Assembly (NCBI GenBank): GCA_025175895.1
Contig: CM045991.1
Span: 81,517,174 to 81,581,173, forward strand
Origin: Wurfbainia villosa
Lineage: Eukaryota; Streptophyta; Magnoliopsida; Zingiberales; Zingiberaceae
Length of the DNA stretch: 64,000 nucleotides
Direction of reading: 5' to 3'
A program made the translations under genes and the position numbers. The notes under the pieces are model-generated. The model did not search any database. It worked only from the letters and a program-made list of their open reading frames with translations, and was not told the DNA's origin. Of this stretch, positions 43,432 to 54,578 are shown one piece after another (position 1 is the first letter of the stretch; every line of letters begins with the position of its first letter).

Positions 43432-45352
43432 GATGTTTGACAAAAACCAAACAAATCATTTGAGTTAGACCACTAACTCAAATCCCTTACCAATTATCCC
43501 AAATTGATAAACACTCTCCAAATGTTCTCCCCCAAACATTGGACTTCTCATTTAAATGTTCTCCCCCAAACATTCTCCCCCTTTTTGACTAACATCAAAA
43601 AGGTTATCTCTCCAAAGAGGTCAATGTCTCATGTCCCAATGAGATCTTACAATCTCCCCCTTTTTCGACCTAAAAATATCTAGGATGTCTACCATCGTCC
43701 TAGTGATAAGTCCCATATCACTCAAGAGAGACAATCCTATTCACTCTCCCAATTTCCAAATTGGGTATCAAAAACCCATCAATTTTCCCAATTGATGATA
43801 CTCTCCCAATAACTTCTCCTCTCCAAGGAGAAAAACACATCCATCATCCCAAGATGGATAACTCCCCCTAAAGGCTTGCTCCCCCTTGACCATTGCACCA
43901 ACAATGTCCTTGGGAAGCTCCTAAGCCAATATGAACTCTAAACCATCAAAATTAAGGTTCTAAGTTCAACATAGAACTTTCACTCACCCTAAATTTGATA
44001 CTTTGACCTAACACATCTTCTAATCCATATCCAATGGATTTTCACCCTTTATAATACTTTCTAAAGCATATCCTAGGGTTAGGAGTGATTAGGAACCTTT
44101 TCCATAGCTGAATATGGGCTAAACAAATCTTGTTAACCCGAATGACTGGCAATGACTGACAAGAATCACGATCACATTATTATCATCACCGATCGCCACA
44201 TTAGAGGCCGATCGATAATCAAAAAATCTCGATTTTCAGCTATCAGAAATGAATTTTGGAAATTCATAAATAATTATACGTAATTCGAAAAATCATGAAA
44301 ATTCATACGTATAATACTTATGACACACACAATGGGTGAAAAATATTTGAAAATTATTTTACCCATAAAATAGTGAGTTTGATACAAAACTCAAAACCAT
44401 TGAAATTTTCAATGTTTTGGCCCTATTTTGTATCAACTTCATCAATGGTGATTGCTATCAAAAGATAGACTTCACCAAGGTTTTTCAAAATGATTTTAAA
44501 ATGTTTTCAAAACCTTATTTTGGATCATATTCCTTGGGCTCTATGTACAAGACTTGTACACATGCTCTCCCAATGATCCACTAATAGAATTAGATGAGTT
44601 TTAGTTCATCTAGATGCAAAAACTATGCACCTTGAACTTAACTCATATCCTAGCATCTCACATGTATCTATGGTGTATAAATATACATACATGTCAATTG
44701 GATGTGAGATGTGGGTTTTGTTCATCCTAATCTAGGGTTTCATGCATTCTCTAAGGCAACCCTACTTGATTCCCTTATAAATGGGACTTCAAGTCATGTC
44801 ATAGTCCTTAAATCAATTTCAATCAAAATATCTTAAATGCATGAATGATTATGGCATTAGAGATGATATAGATAAACACATGCTCATAATCATGATGTCA
44901 TGGCATAATATGAAATCTAAAAACACATGACATTTAATCCTTAATCCTAAACATGTACATGACATATGGAATGATTAAAAATAAGCATGATGTCATGACA
45001 TGTTATATGGCAAACAAAGCATGACATATAAAATATGTAGGTATAGTAATACCTAAATTTTAATATTAATTGTCATTTCATATAATTAATTATATTTTGC
45101 CATATTTCTATTTTTCTCCCAAGTGTGCCAAAAACCCAAAATGACACACTAACCTCTAAACCTAAATTGTGTCAATTTTGATCATTTTATCAAACTTCAT
45201 AATTAATATTGGCACATCCTAAAATCCTTTTAGGATTAAAATTCAAATCTATTTCCAAGGTATCCATAACCTTGAAAATAACCTAAAGTGTCACCTTTGC
45301 CATGGTTGAGTTAACTACCCATCCATTTAAGGTTGGCACACCCTAAACCCAT
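43432..45352 (-). other. Element H post-gag noncoding region
   Basis: This matches C's 30800-32633 in order on the minus strand: ATGTCATG repeats (44880-45010), the relic of a palindrome cluster (44150-44240, now mostly GATCG-type), the 69-nt block (44017-44085) and the purine-tract ladder. No pol sequence and no supported frame. Confidence 0.8.
44017..44085 (-). other. Structured block, copy 5 (element H)
   Basis: 69 nt on the minus strand. Hairpin 1 is ATGCTTT...AAAGTAT, a G-T wobble in place of G-C. Hairpin 2 (ATCCAT/ATGGAT) is perfect. The outer arm has one mismatch (TTAGAAG). The following hairpin is changed to GTTCTA...TAGAAC near 43958-43978. Confidence 0.7.
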
Positions 45353-47154
45353 CTAGCGTGAATCAATCACGCTCTTAGGAACCCAAAACCGATTTGAGCT
45401 CCTAGGGTTAATTAGGTATTCCTTAGGGATAACCTTCCTAGATACCTTCCTAATGACCCTCCTAGGCTTGTTAGCCTTGGTCATTTGGGTCTTACCTAGG
45501 TTGACTCTAGGGGTAACTCCCCTTGCAACCTTCTTAGTGGCCACCCTAGGTTTCCTTGAAACCTTAGCCACTAGGCACACACCATGGTCAACTCTAGGGA
45601 TGACTTCCCTATTGACCTTGGTCTTCCTAGACCTAGCTAGTGTCCCATAATCTAATGGAACACTATGGTAAGTCACCTTGGGCTTAGGTTTGTGACCCAA
45701 ACCTTGCTTGCCCTTTGTTGACTTTTGACTCTTAGGTCCTAGGTGTTGACTTTGACTTTTGGACCCTTGATTTTGACCACTAGACCCTTTAAATTGATTT
45801 TGTATCACATTAAGGGTCTTTTCAAGTTTTTCAAGCCTTGACCTCAAGGCTTGGTTCTCTAATTCTAATTGCCCAATTTTAGAATTTTGATTTAAATCTT
45901 GGGCATTGGACTTCCTAGGCATATGCCTAGTCCATTTAGGGTTTAGACCTAGGTGCTCTTGCACCTTTCTAATTGTCTCCCTAGGTAAAATTGATCTTGA
46001 GTTATTTGACCTAGGTTTGCCCTTAGGTAAAATATTTTTAGGGACATTAGTCCCAAATTTCTCCTTACTCCTAAGGTAAACATTTTTAGCACCTAAGCAA
46101 AATTCCTTACTTCTAGCATGCTCTTTATGAATTGCAAGAGAATTAAAATTTCTAGCATGCTTTTGATTTTTAAATTTAGAAGGTGCATTATTTAAATAAA
46201 AAGCTTTATTTAAAAATACCTTAGGGTTTGCCCTAGAGGCTCCCCCTACTTGTGTTGCCCCTTCTTCTTCCCTCTTGGGCATTGACTCCGGTAATGTCCC
46301 GGTAGCCGGCATTTGAAGCAAATCACTTGCTCCTTGCTCTTTTGCATTGAGGGACCGGTCTCCTTGACTTTTGGCACGGGTGGAGTCTTCTTAACCCGTT
46401 TAGGACACTTACTCTTGTAGTGTCCTTTCTCCCTACACTCAAAGCATATAATATTCATTTTATTATTAATTGACATGCTTGAGTTACCTAGGGTGGTTGT
46501 GGTGGTTGGAGTGGATTCTTGAGCTTGCTCTTCCTCTCTACCGGATGTAGATGGTTCTTCTTGTTGCTCCGGTGTTGAGGTTCTCTCCTCCCCCTCAATC
46601 CTTGAGGTGGATGTTTCTTCCACTTCCTCCACCTCTTCTGATCCGGATGTTGATTCCCTATCAACCTTCGAATCCTCACTTCCTTGTGAGGATGATCTCT
46701 CATCTTCACCCTCCTTATCTTCTTGAATTGATGGTGAACTTTCTTGAGCTTGAGAGGGTGAGCACTCCTCCTCTTCTTCTTCTTCTTCTTCTTGGACCGA
46801 TGATGAGTTTTCATGGAGCTTTGCCACTTGGCTCTATAACTCTTTAGCATCTACATAATTACCTAACATACACAAGATATTGTTAGGCATTAAATCAATT
46901 AAAAATTTTATCACCTTATCATTTTTCTCGGATGCTTGAACTTGCTCTTCGGTCCATCTTTTCTTCTTGAGGAATCCACCTCTTGGTCCTCTTGGATATT
47001 CAAATCCATCCATCAAAATGGACCATTCCTCAAAGTCTCTCATCATAATAAAATCCTCAATTCTTCCCTTCCAAGAATTGAATCCTTCCCGTCCGTATAG
47101 AGTGTAGGGCACCGGTGTGTTGATGTCCCAACCTAATTGATCTTGGACTTCCAT
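45353..47154 (-). pseudogene. Element H gag (nearly intact, gag-only)
   Basis: ATG at 47152-47154 starts MEVQDQLGWDINTPVPYTLY...FNSWKGRIEDFI. Only two breaks are evident: a TAG at 46834-46836 and a frameshift near 46246-46300. Domains in order: N-terminal capsid-like region, a Glu/Ser-rich segment (about 46500-46800, with a CTT microsatellite), CFECREKGHYKSKC at 46405-46446, CFKCRLPGHYRSQC at 46279-46320, a coiled-coil-like heptad segment (LELENQALRSRLEKLEKTL) and a basic tail. It ends at NRFWVPKSVIDSR and a stop at 45353-45355, the same place as in C. Known Sirevirus gags have a similar coiled coil. Confidence 0.88.
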
Positions 47155-47208
47155 CTTTTACCCTCTAGCGTCTTGCTCCCGGTTGTTAATCCGTTGAAGA
47201 GCAACCTG

Positions 47209-47220
47209 GCTCTGATACCA
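47209..47220 (-). promoter_or_regulatory. Element H primer-binding site
   Basis: The minus strand reads TGGTATCAGAGC two bases after the LTR end CTCCAACA, a perfect initiator tRNA-Met match. Confidence 0.94.
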
Positions 47221-47222
47221 CT

Positions 47223-48908
47223 TGTTGGAGATTTGACGCCGCTAGAGGGGGGGTGAATAGCGATGTGACCGTATGAAGATGGAATTCGATCGTGATCGTG
47301 TCTACAATTTCGTTAGCGCAGCGGAATATAGAAATGAAAGCAATAACGAAACACAAACAATCACGAACACAAACACAACACGAGATATAACGTGGTTCGG
47401 AACCGAAACGGTTCCTACTCCACGGATTGAGCTCTAACGAGCTCTAGCGATGCCAATGCAATCACTAATCACAAATACTCCTTCTCGACACAAGTCGGAG
47501 GTGGAGAAACCTCTTACAATAGATTACAACAATAATCTAAAAGCAACAAGCAAATACAATGAAGAATAATGCAATACAAGTAAAAAAACACTTTACAAAT
47601 GCTTTGGATTGCTTGCTTTTGGTTGCTTGAAGAGTGGTCTTGGAGACTCTGATTTGCAGCAACAAATCGCCCCAAAGATGCTCAAGAAACCATTACCAAA
47701 AATCCTCCCGTCGAGCTCCTTTTATCCTTCCGCGCGATCTAGATTTCCGCCCATCAGTCGACTGCCATAAGTCACCAGTCGACTGATGTCACTGTTGTCG
47801 TGAGACAACGGCTCGATCCACACTGGAAAAACTCCAACGGATCTCTTGGCAGTCGACTGCCAACATTGGCGATCGCTAACGCCCGTAATCGTCGCGCCAT
47901 CGGCTCTGAGCGCTCGTGCTCGACACTCGTGATCGAACTCAACTCGTCGACTCACGGCGGTGAACCCATAATACGATCGCCAACCTCAAGAATAAGGTTT
48001 TAACCCAAGTATGGTGCCCCCATACTTGCTAGACCACCCTTAGCCTAGACCTAAGCCTTCTAGCCACCTCCATCAGCCTCACGCCTCTCGGATCCCTCCA
48101 AGTCATCCATGACTTGTTCATCCATCGTGCTAGCCTCCAGGTGCTTCCCTCGGCTATGTCATGCTAACGGTGTCTACACCGCCAAGGCACATTGGACTTA
48201 CGCTGCCAAGACTCCGCTTGGACTTTACGCCGCCAACCATTGGTCTTATGCTGCCAAGACTCCCGCTTGGACTTTACGTTGCCAATATCAAACCCTTGTA
48301 CTTCTCAAATGCCAAGACTCAAGCTTGGACTTTCCCTTGCCAACCCATGTTGGACTTTCCATGCCAAGACCATGCTTGGACTTTCCTTGCCAACCCATGT
48401 TGGACTTTTCATGCCAAGACCCATGCTTGGACTTTCCATTTGCCAAGATCCATGCTTGGACTTCTCATTTGCCAAGACCCATGCTTGGACTTCTCATGCC
48501 AAGTACTCAAGACTTGGACTTTCCCAAATGCCAAGTGTTCCACTTGGACTTTCCTTGCCAACCCATGTTGGACTTTTACATTGCCAAGACCCATGCTTGG
48601 ACTTTTCATGTGCCAAGTGTCCCACTTGGACTTTTCATGCCAAGTACTCAAGACTTGGACTTTACCAAATGCCAAGTGTTCCACTTGGACTTTCCTTGCC
48701 AACCCATGTTGGACTTTTACATTGCCAAGACCCATGCTTGGACTTTTCATGTGCCAAGTGTCCCACTTGGACTTTTCATGCCAAGTACTCAAGACTTGGA
48801 CTTTCCCATGACAATTACATTGTCATATGTTTTTGTCGAAACATCAAAACATCACTCGAGTCAAACTCGAGTCCTGGTCAATCGTGACCTGGGCCGATTG
48901 CACCAACA
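47223..48908 (-). repeat. Element H 5' LTR
   Basis: 1686 bp, mostly almost identical to 41695-43417. Exceptions are one partial dyad unit fewer and a strongly different stretch (47868-47991) in the palindrome array. The 18-bp palindrome at 47846-47863 and the stem at 48006-48028 are intact; leader hairpins are at 47399-47415 and 47429-47444. Confidence 0.93.
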
Positions 48909-48913
48909 GAAAT

Positions 48914-50624
48914 TGTTGCCCAAAGAGTTGTGGAGCAAACACCTGTTCAAGTAGACCAACCTCTTCGTAGATCTGATAGGATCCGTCATCAACCCGAGAG
49001 ATATTCTTTTCTCTTGACTGACAACGGTGAAGTATTTCTTGTCGATCTTGACGAGCCTACATCCTATCAAGAAGCTATGATGAGTCCAGATTCTGAGAAA
49101 TGGCTAGAGGCCATGAGATCCGAAATGGAATCCATGTACACTAACCAAGTATGGACTTTGGTTGATCCACCTGAAGGGGTAAAACCCATTGGGTGTAAGT
49201 GGGTCTTTAAAGTAAAGACTGACATGGATGGTAATAAGCATACCTATAAAGGTAGATTGGTGGCTAAAGGATTCAAACAAATTCATGGTATTGACTATGA
49301 TGAAACCTTTTCACCAGTTGCGATGCTTAAATCCATTCAAATCATACTTGCTATTGCAGCCTACCACGATTATGAGATCTGGCAGATGGATGTCAAAACC
49401 GCTTTTCTGAATGGAAAGCTACTCGAGGATGTGTACATGACACAGCCTGAGGGTTTTAAAGATCCAAAGCATCCTGGAAAGGTATGCAAACTGCAAAGGT
49501 CCATTTATGGACTAAAGCAAGCCTCTCGAAGCTGGAATCTTCGATTCGATGATGCAATCAAGGAGTTTGGTTTCATCAAGAATGAAGATGAACCTTGTGT
49601 CTACAAGAGAAATAGTGGGAGCACAGTTGTATTTCTTGTCTTGTATGTAGATGACATACTTCTCATCGGAAATGATATTCCCTCACTCCAGTTTGTGAAG
49701 ATGTGGTTAGGGAATTATTTCTCGATGAAAGACTTAGGTGAAGCTGCCTATATTCTAGGCATCAAGATCTATAGAGATAGATCTAAAAGATTACTTGGCC
49801 TAAGTCAGAGTACATACATTGATAAAGTGCTAGATCATTTTGCTATGCAAAATTCCAAGAAAGGATTTCTGCCTTTATCACATGGTGTGAGTCTTTCGAA
49901 GACTCAATGTCCCTCTTCTAAGGAGGAGAGAGATCACATGGATAAGATCCCTTATGCATCTGCTATAGGGTCTATCATGTACGCCATGCTTTGTACTGCT
50001 CGACGCGTCTCGTATGCTTTGAGCATGACGAGTAGATACCAGTCGGATCCAGGTGAAAGTCACTGGATAGCAGTAAAAAATATTCTTAAATACTTACGAA
50101 GAACGAAAGAATATTTCCTGATATTTGGAGGCAATGAGGAGCTAACTGTAAAGGGTTACAGTGATGCAAGCTTCCAAACAAATAAGGATGACTATAGATC
50201 GTAATCGGGGTACGTGTTTTGCCTGAATGGTGGAGCTGTGAGCTGGAAAAGTTTGAAGGTGACACGATTGTCGATTCTACAATAGGTATATATTGCGTCG
50301 ATGCAAAGAAAGGAGGTTGTTTGGCTCCGCAAGTTCATCAGTGAACTTGGGGTAGTTCCTAGCATTGTAGATCCAATAGACCTCTATTGTGACAACAATG
50401 GGGCTATTGCACAGGCTAAGGAACCTCGATCACATCAGCGGACCAAACACATACTGCGGCGCTTCCATCTCATTCGAGAGATCATTGATAGAGGAGATGT
50501 GAGGATATGCAGAGTACCAACAAAAGCTAACATCGCAGATCCACTGACCAAGGCTTTGGCACAGAGGAAGCATGATGGTCACACTAGGTCACTAGGTATC
50601 AGATATTATAGTGATTGGTACTAG
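48914..50624 (+). pseudogene. Element F reverse transcriptase and RNase H
   Basis: Continues F's pol after H. The stretch to 50204 is open and well preserved: LVAKGFKQIHGIDYDETFSP, WQMDVKTAFLNG, IYGLKQASRSW, YVDDILLIGND near 49644-49676, and the conserved PYASAIGSIMYAMLC. RNase H begins with YSDASFQTNKDD and meets a TAA at 50202-50204. The frame is also lost at 50250-50300, where the catalytic Glu motif would be. The C-terminal part (LYCDNNGAIAQAKEPR, HLIREIIDRGDV, ADPLTKALAQ) runs to TAG at 50622-50624. Confidence 0.92.
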
Positions 50625-50627
50625 TGC

Positions 50628-50638
50628 TAGTGGGAGAT
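50628..50638 (+). promoter_or_regulatory. Element F polypurine tract
   Basis: CTAGTGGGAGAT-type tract immediately before the TGTAGTTATAG start of the 3' LTR. Confidence 0.85.
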
Positions 50639-52494
50639 TGTAGTTATAGCCCTAGAACTAATCATGCGATGGTTGAATAGGGAACATTTTGTATCATATT
50701 CTATAAAGGCAAAGGATTGGTTATTATATTTACATCTTGCTTGTGCCAGTTAAATTAAATATAATAATGCCCTAGAAAAGTAGGTTCTTATCTACAGCAC
50801 ATCAATTGGCAGAATTGATTATGAGAGGCTGTAGAGAACACTTTCCTAAATGTTCCTAGTCAAGTATTAATATGCAAGGGCAACATTAATACATAAAGAC
50901 TAGCATGTAGGTCAATTGATGACTTGATCTCACAAGTCATGGATATATGATATCAAGTTGACACATGGGTATATATTAGAGAATATAGACTGAACTGACC
51001 CGCCATGAGAAAGTTTCATGGATCGTCATATGAGTGTCATAAACTTTCTCATGTGACTATTGGTATGAATAGTCCTTAAACCTGAAGTCACTACGGTTTC
51101 CTACATAAGGAGTTATGTACTTTGGTATCGTCAAACGTCACCCGTAACAGGGTGGACCATAAAGGCGATTATTGGGTATATAACAAATTATACGGAGGGA
51201 TGTGAGTGATGTAGATGCGATCTATCCCTCCCATATGACGGGAGTGATATCTGTGGGCCCCTTGATTGAGTAGAACTACTAAAATGCATGGCCATGCTCG
51301 AATGAGTCAATATGAGATATTGAGCTCATTTGTTTGAGTTAGTTTACTCAGGGATCAAGAAACACATAGATTGATCGAGGATGACATGGTCTATGCCTCA
51401 TTGGTCAATCTAATATCAAGGATAGAAGGACACGGTCATACATTATAGTAGTCACGGAAAGGTTAGTCGGATCTTGACTTATCTTGTAACTTGGGTAGCA
51501 ATGATGTATTGCTAGATGCCGCTCATTGCTTGTGTATCTAAAAGAGTTTAGATCCACTGCCAACGTTATGAGAGCCTATAGGGTCACACACAAAGAGCAT
51601 GATGATTAGAAGAATTAGTGCATTCTAGTTTGACTAGAATAATTTGGGAATAAGCTTAAGTACAAAATGGTTTTTGGACTTTAAGCTTAATGAGAATTTT
51701 AGCTTATTGATTTAATGAGATTAATTCAATATGCTAAGCTTAATTGATTTAATAAGATTAACTCAATATGTTACCTTATTGATTTAATGAGATTAATTCA
51801 ATATGATAACATAAGCTTATTGAATTAATAAGATTAATTCAACATCCATGAATGCCACATAAGCATGCCACCTAAGCATGCCACAAAAGCATGCCACCTA
51901 AGCTTGATGAGGTGGAAGGAGACAAAGGGTTTTGACCTTTGGATTTCCCCCACATGTGGCCGGCCAAACAAGGAGATTATCTTTCAATGCCATTGATTGC
52001 ATTGAATGTGATAGGAGATGAAAGGTTTTTCCAATCCTATAAAACACCCCATGGGGTGGCCGGCCAAAGGGGTTGAAGTGTGGAAGCTTGAGGCTTGGTG
52101 AGAGCTTGGTGGGAGAGGCTTTGGTTGTGTGGTTTTTGTGAGTGTAGGCTAGCAAGAAGAGTGGTCTTCTTCTTCCTTTCTCTCTTTCCCTACTTTCCTC
52201 TCCTTTAGGGACTTCTCTAGCAAGAAGTAAAGGAGAGCTCTTCTAGTTTCTTTTGTGAGACAAGAGCTTGCTCGTGTGGATACATATAGAGGCACGGACA
52301 CTTGAACGTGCTAAAAGATCCAACACATCCAAGGAGAAGCGGGATTACAAAGGGCACGCAACAAAGGTAATATTCTCCTATAAGATAGGTTTAGAGAAAT
52401 TTGTTTTGTACGAGGTTTTCTTTCGCAAGGATCACTTGGAAGGGATCCTATTTTTCCGTTGCGCATATGCTATTTTTCATATAAAATCCCAACA
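50639..52494 (+). repeat. Element F 3' LTR
   Basis: 1856 bp, about 1-2% different from 36393-38226 by eye. It has one more copy of the 38-bp A/T-rich unit (about 51770-51810), a 12-bp loss near 51975, and a one-base difference at its start. Confidence 0.93.
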
Positions 52495-52904
52495 CAAGCA
52501 TCTACACGCCAACACTTCACACTACGAGCCATATTTCCACATTCAAAAGAAGTGTCGATATATTTATGTTGGTGTACTTAATTGTTTCTTATTGTACTTA
52601 AATTGTAGAGGGAAGGTAGTTTGTTACCTTACCCTCATTCTTATAAAAGCAACACCCTCCGAGTTCGAGAGTTTCGAATCAGAGGGCACTTTAGTGCATT
52701 GCCCACGAGATAGCTCTGAGAGAGCTACAGGCCTTGGAGTAACAACCCGACTCGGGTTGTGAACCAAGTAAAAGACTTGTGTTCTTGTTCATTTAATTTC
52801 CGCTACAATAACTCTTAATTGTTTAAAAAGATAAAATAGGTTTTTAAAAGAAAATTTCAAATTCCAATATTCACCCCCCTCTCTCGGATAACTTCGATCC
52901 TACA
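52495..52904 (+). repeat. Element G 3' LTR, right part
   Basis: Resumes G's LTR after F. It contains the block TATTCACCCCCCTCTC near its end, shared with the U5 ends of D, H, J and K, and ends CTTCGATCCTACA. Together with 35478-36392 the LTR is about 1.3 kb. Confidence 0.75.
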
Positions 52905-53400
52905 CCATAAATCGCATTACCCTGAGGCACTTCCCACTGGCGGGGATGGTTATAGGCTACGGACAGATGGAGTGGATAGGGCAGCATCAAGAAACCATGG
53001 AGGCAGAGCAGGATTCAGAGGGGGAGGATATTCTCCCTCAGACTCACTCTGGTGGACTTGCACGCCTAGACTCTAGGTTGGAGGAACTCCATGAGACCAT
53101 GGACACATGCCTCAAGGAGCTCAACCTCGAGCATTCCTCTATGGCTCACCAGTTGACTCAGATCGAGAAGCGTCAGTTCGAGATGTACGAGATGATGCGG
53201 AGTTGAACTCTGAGTCAGTAGCCTCCACCTCCTCCACCACCTCCAATCAACAACGCTGGTGGCTAGTAGCTAGGATTGTATTCATGTTTACACGTATTGC
53301 TCCAGTTAAAATTTTCCGACAAGAAAAAACTAAATCGGATGGGATAGTTTCCTTACTTACAATGATTAAATCATAAATGGCTCTGATAAATAAAATATTA
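52905..53400 (+). other. Orphan segment with 86-residue coiled-coil-like frame
   Basis: The flank of G. A short frame at 52946-53206 encodes a Glu/Gln-rich helical stretch (ARLDSRLEELHETMDTCLKE, then HQLTQIEKRQFEMYEMMR) and is followed by a Pro/Ser-rich frame remnant. It resembles C-terminal pieces of plant retroelement ORF1 or gag proteins in style only; I do not recognise the family. The rest holds nothing I can identify. Confidence 0.4.
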
Positions 53401-54578
53401 AACTTTCCACTATTTGATTGTAGAATTGTGTGCTCTATTGTTCATAACATGTTTTTGTTGTGCAGCATGTATGTCATGCTTATGCTTCGATTATCTTTAC
53501 TATGTCATGACATCATGCTTAATATGATTATTTAAAATGTCATGATAATGCTTAGTTTAATTATATCATGCTATGACATCACGCATCATTGGCAAATACT
53601 TTTAATTATGAAAATCATTTATGGCATGATCATAACTCATGCATTGGGATTATTAAAATTGAATTTAAGGACAATGTTATTATTTGATGTCCTAGATAAA
53701 GGAATTAAATGGATTTGCCTAGATATAATGCATGAGCCCTTAGATTTAGGGAAGAACAAAACTCATATCTCACAAAGATCTTAAGGATGACATGTGTGTG
53801 TATTGATACACCCTAGACACATGTGAGATGTTAGGAAAATGAGTTAGGTTCGAGATTCTCATATATTGTATCGATATGAACTTAGAACTCATTGAACTAT
53901 AATGATAAATTATGAGAAAAGCTAATGTACAAGTCATGTACATTGAGCCCATTGACCATGATTCAATATAAGATTTTGAAAATATTTTAAAATTATTTTA
54001 GAAAATCTTGGTGAAGTTTATCTTTTGATAGCAATCACCATTGATGATATTGACACAAAGTTAGATAAAACATTGAAAGTTTCAATGCTTTTGAACTTTG
54101 TATCAATCTTTCAAAATAATGAGTATTTTAATTTAAAACTATTTTCACCCATAATGTTTGACATAAGTATTATACATGAAATTTCAAGATTTTTAGAAGA
54201 ACGTATAATTACTTATGAATTTTCAAATCTCGATCTGAAAACTATTTTCTGCAAATTGCAAAAACTAGTCGACTACTACTTGGACCAGTCGACTGTCGTG
54301 TTTGATATTGGCTAAACAAGATTTTCTTAGCCATTTATCAACAACCCTAAGTACCCTAACTGCTCCTGACCCTCTAGTATGCTTGGACAAGCATTGGAAG
54401 GGTGAAATTATCATTGAAAATGATTAGGAGCATTAGTTAGAGTGGAGTATAGAATATTAAGGGAGGCTAAAGTTTAAGTTTAAACTTTTATCCTTATTTT
54501 CGGTTGGTTAGATTTCATATCGGCTTAGGAACTCTTCAAGGCCATTGTTGGTGCAATGGTAAAGGGGGAGCAAGCCTT
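53401..54578 (+). mobile_element. Element L: plus-strand family-C internal fragment
   Basis: Matches the ATGTCATG repeat region through the purine tracts of C (about 31120-32310). It contains two palindromes (54266-54300) and the most diverged structured block (54363-54430). It is cut at AAGCCTT by element I within the purine-tract ladder. The left boundary is approximate. Confidence 0.75.
54363..54488 (+). other. Structured block, copy 4 (element L)
   Basis: 68 nt plus the downstream hairpin. The sequence has changed but pairing is kept. Hairpin 1 is ATGCTTG-ga-CAAGCAT (54379-54394). Hairpin 2 is ATCATT-gaa-AATGAT (54410-54424). The outer arm is CTCCTGA/TTAGGAG with a G-T pair. The downstream hairpin is AAAGTTTAA-gt-TTAAACTTT (54469-54488). 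Confidence 0.75.

Larger units (their letters stand above)
41695..48908 (-). mobile_element. Element H: gag-only family-C element inside F
   Basis: The 7214-bp element is bounded by TGTTGGAGATTTG and TTGCACCAACA and flanked by GAAAT at 41690-41694 and 48909-48913. Removing it restores F's pol frame. The purine tract (43418-43431, minus), primer-binding site (47209-47220, minus) and gag on the minus strand fix its orientation. The 3.8-kb internal part holds gag plus 1.9 kb noncoding and no pol, the same plan as element C. Confidence 0.95.
36393..52494 (+). mobile_element. Element F: Ty1/copia retrotransposon with H inserted in pol
   Basis: This runs from TGTTAGTTATAGCCC to AAATCCCAACA. Flanks are CAAGT (36388-36392) and CAAGC (52495-52499), a 5-bp duplication with one change. 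It splits the LTR of G. Parts: LTRs 36393-38226 and 50639-52494, primer-binding site, leader, gag-pol with a few stops, purine tract. Element H (41695-48908) separates integrase from reverse transcriptase. Without H, F is about 8.9 kb. Confidence 0.93.

Noticed and set aside
42593..43433. Three overlapping plus-strand open frames of 214-267 residues (also 48109-48954 and, on the minus strand, 27327-27929 and 32632-33252)
   Set aside because: They run through the CCAAG...CTTGG arrays in all frames and give repetitive low-complexity peptides. The frames are open because the short repeat lacks stops. They lie in LTR U3 sequence upstream of the TATA box.
45453..46847. Plus-strand frames opposite H gag
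   Set aside because: Mirror frames of the lysine/leucine-rich gag on the minus strand; the zinc knuckles and gag order fix the coding strand.
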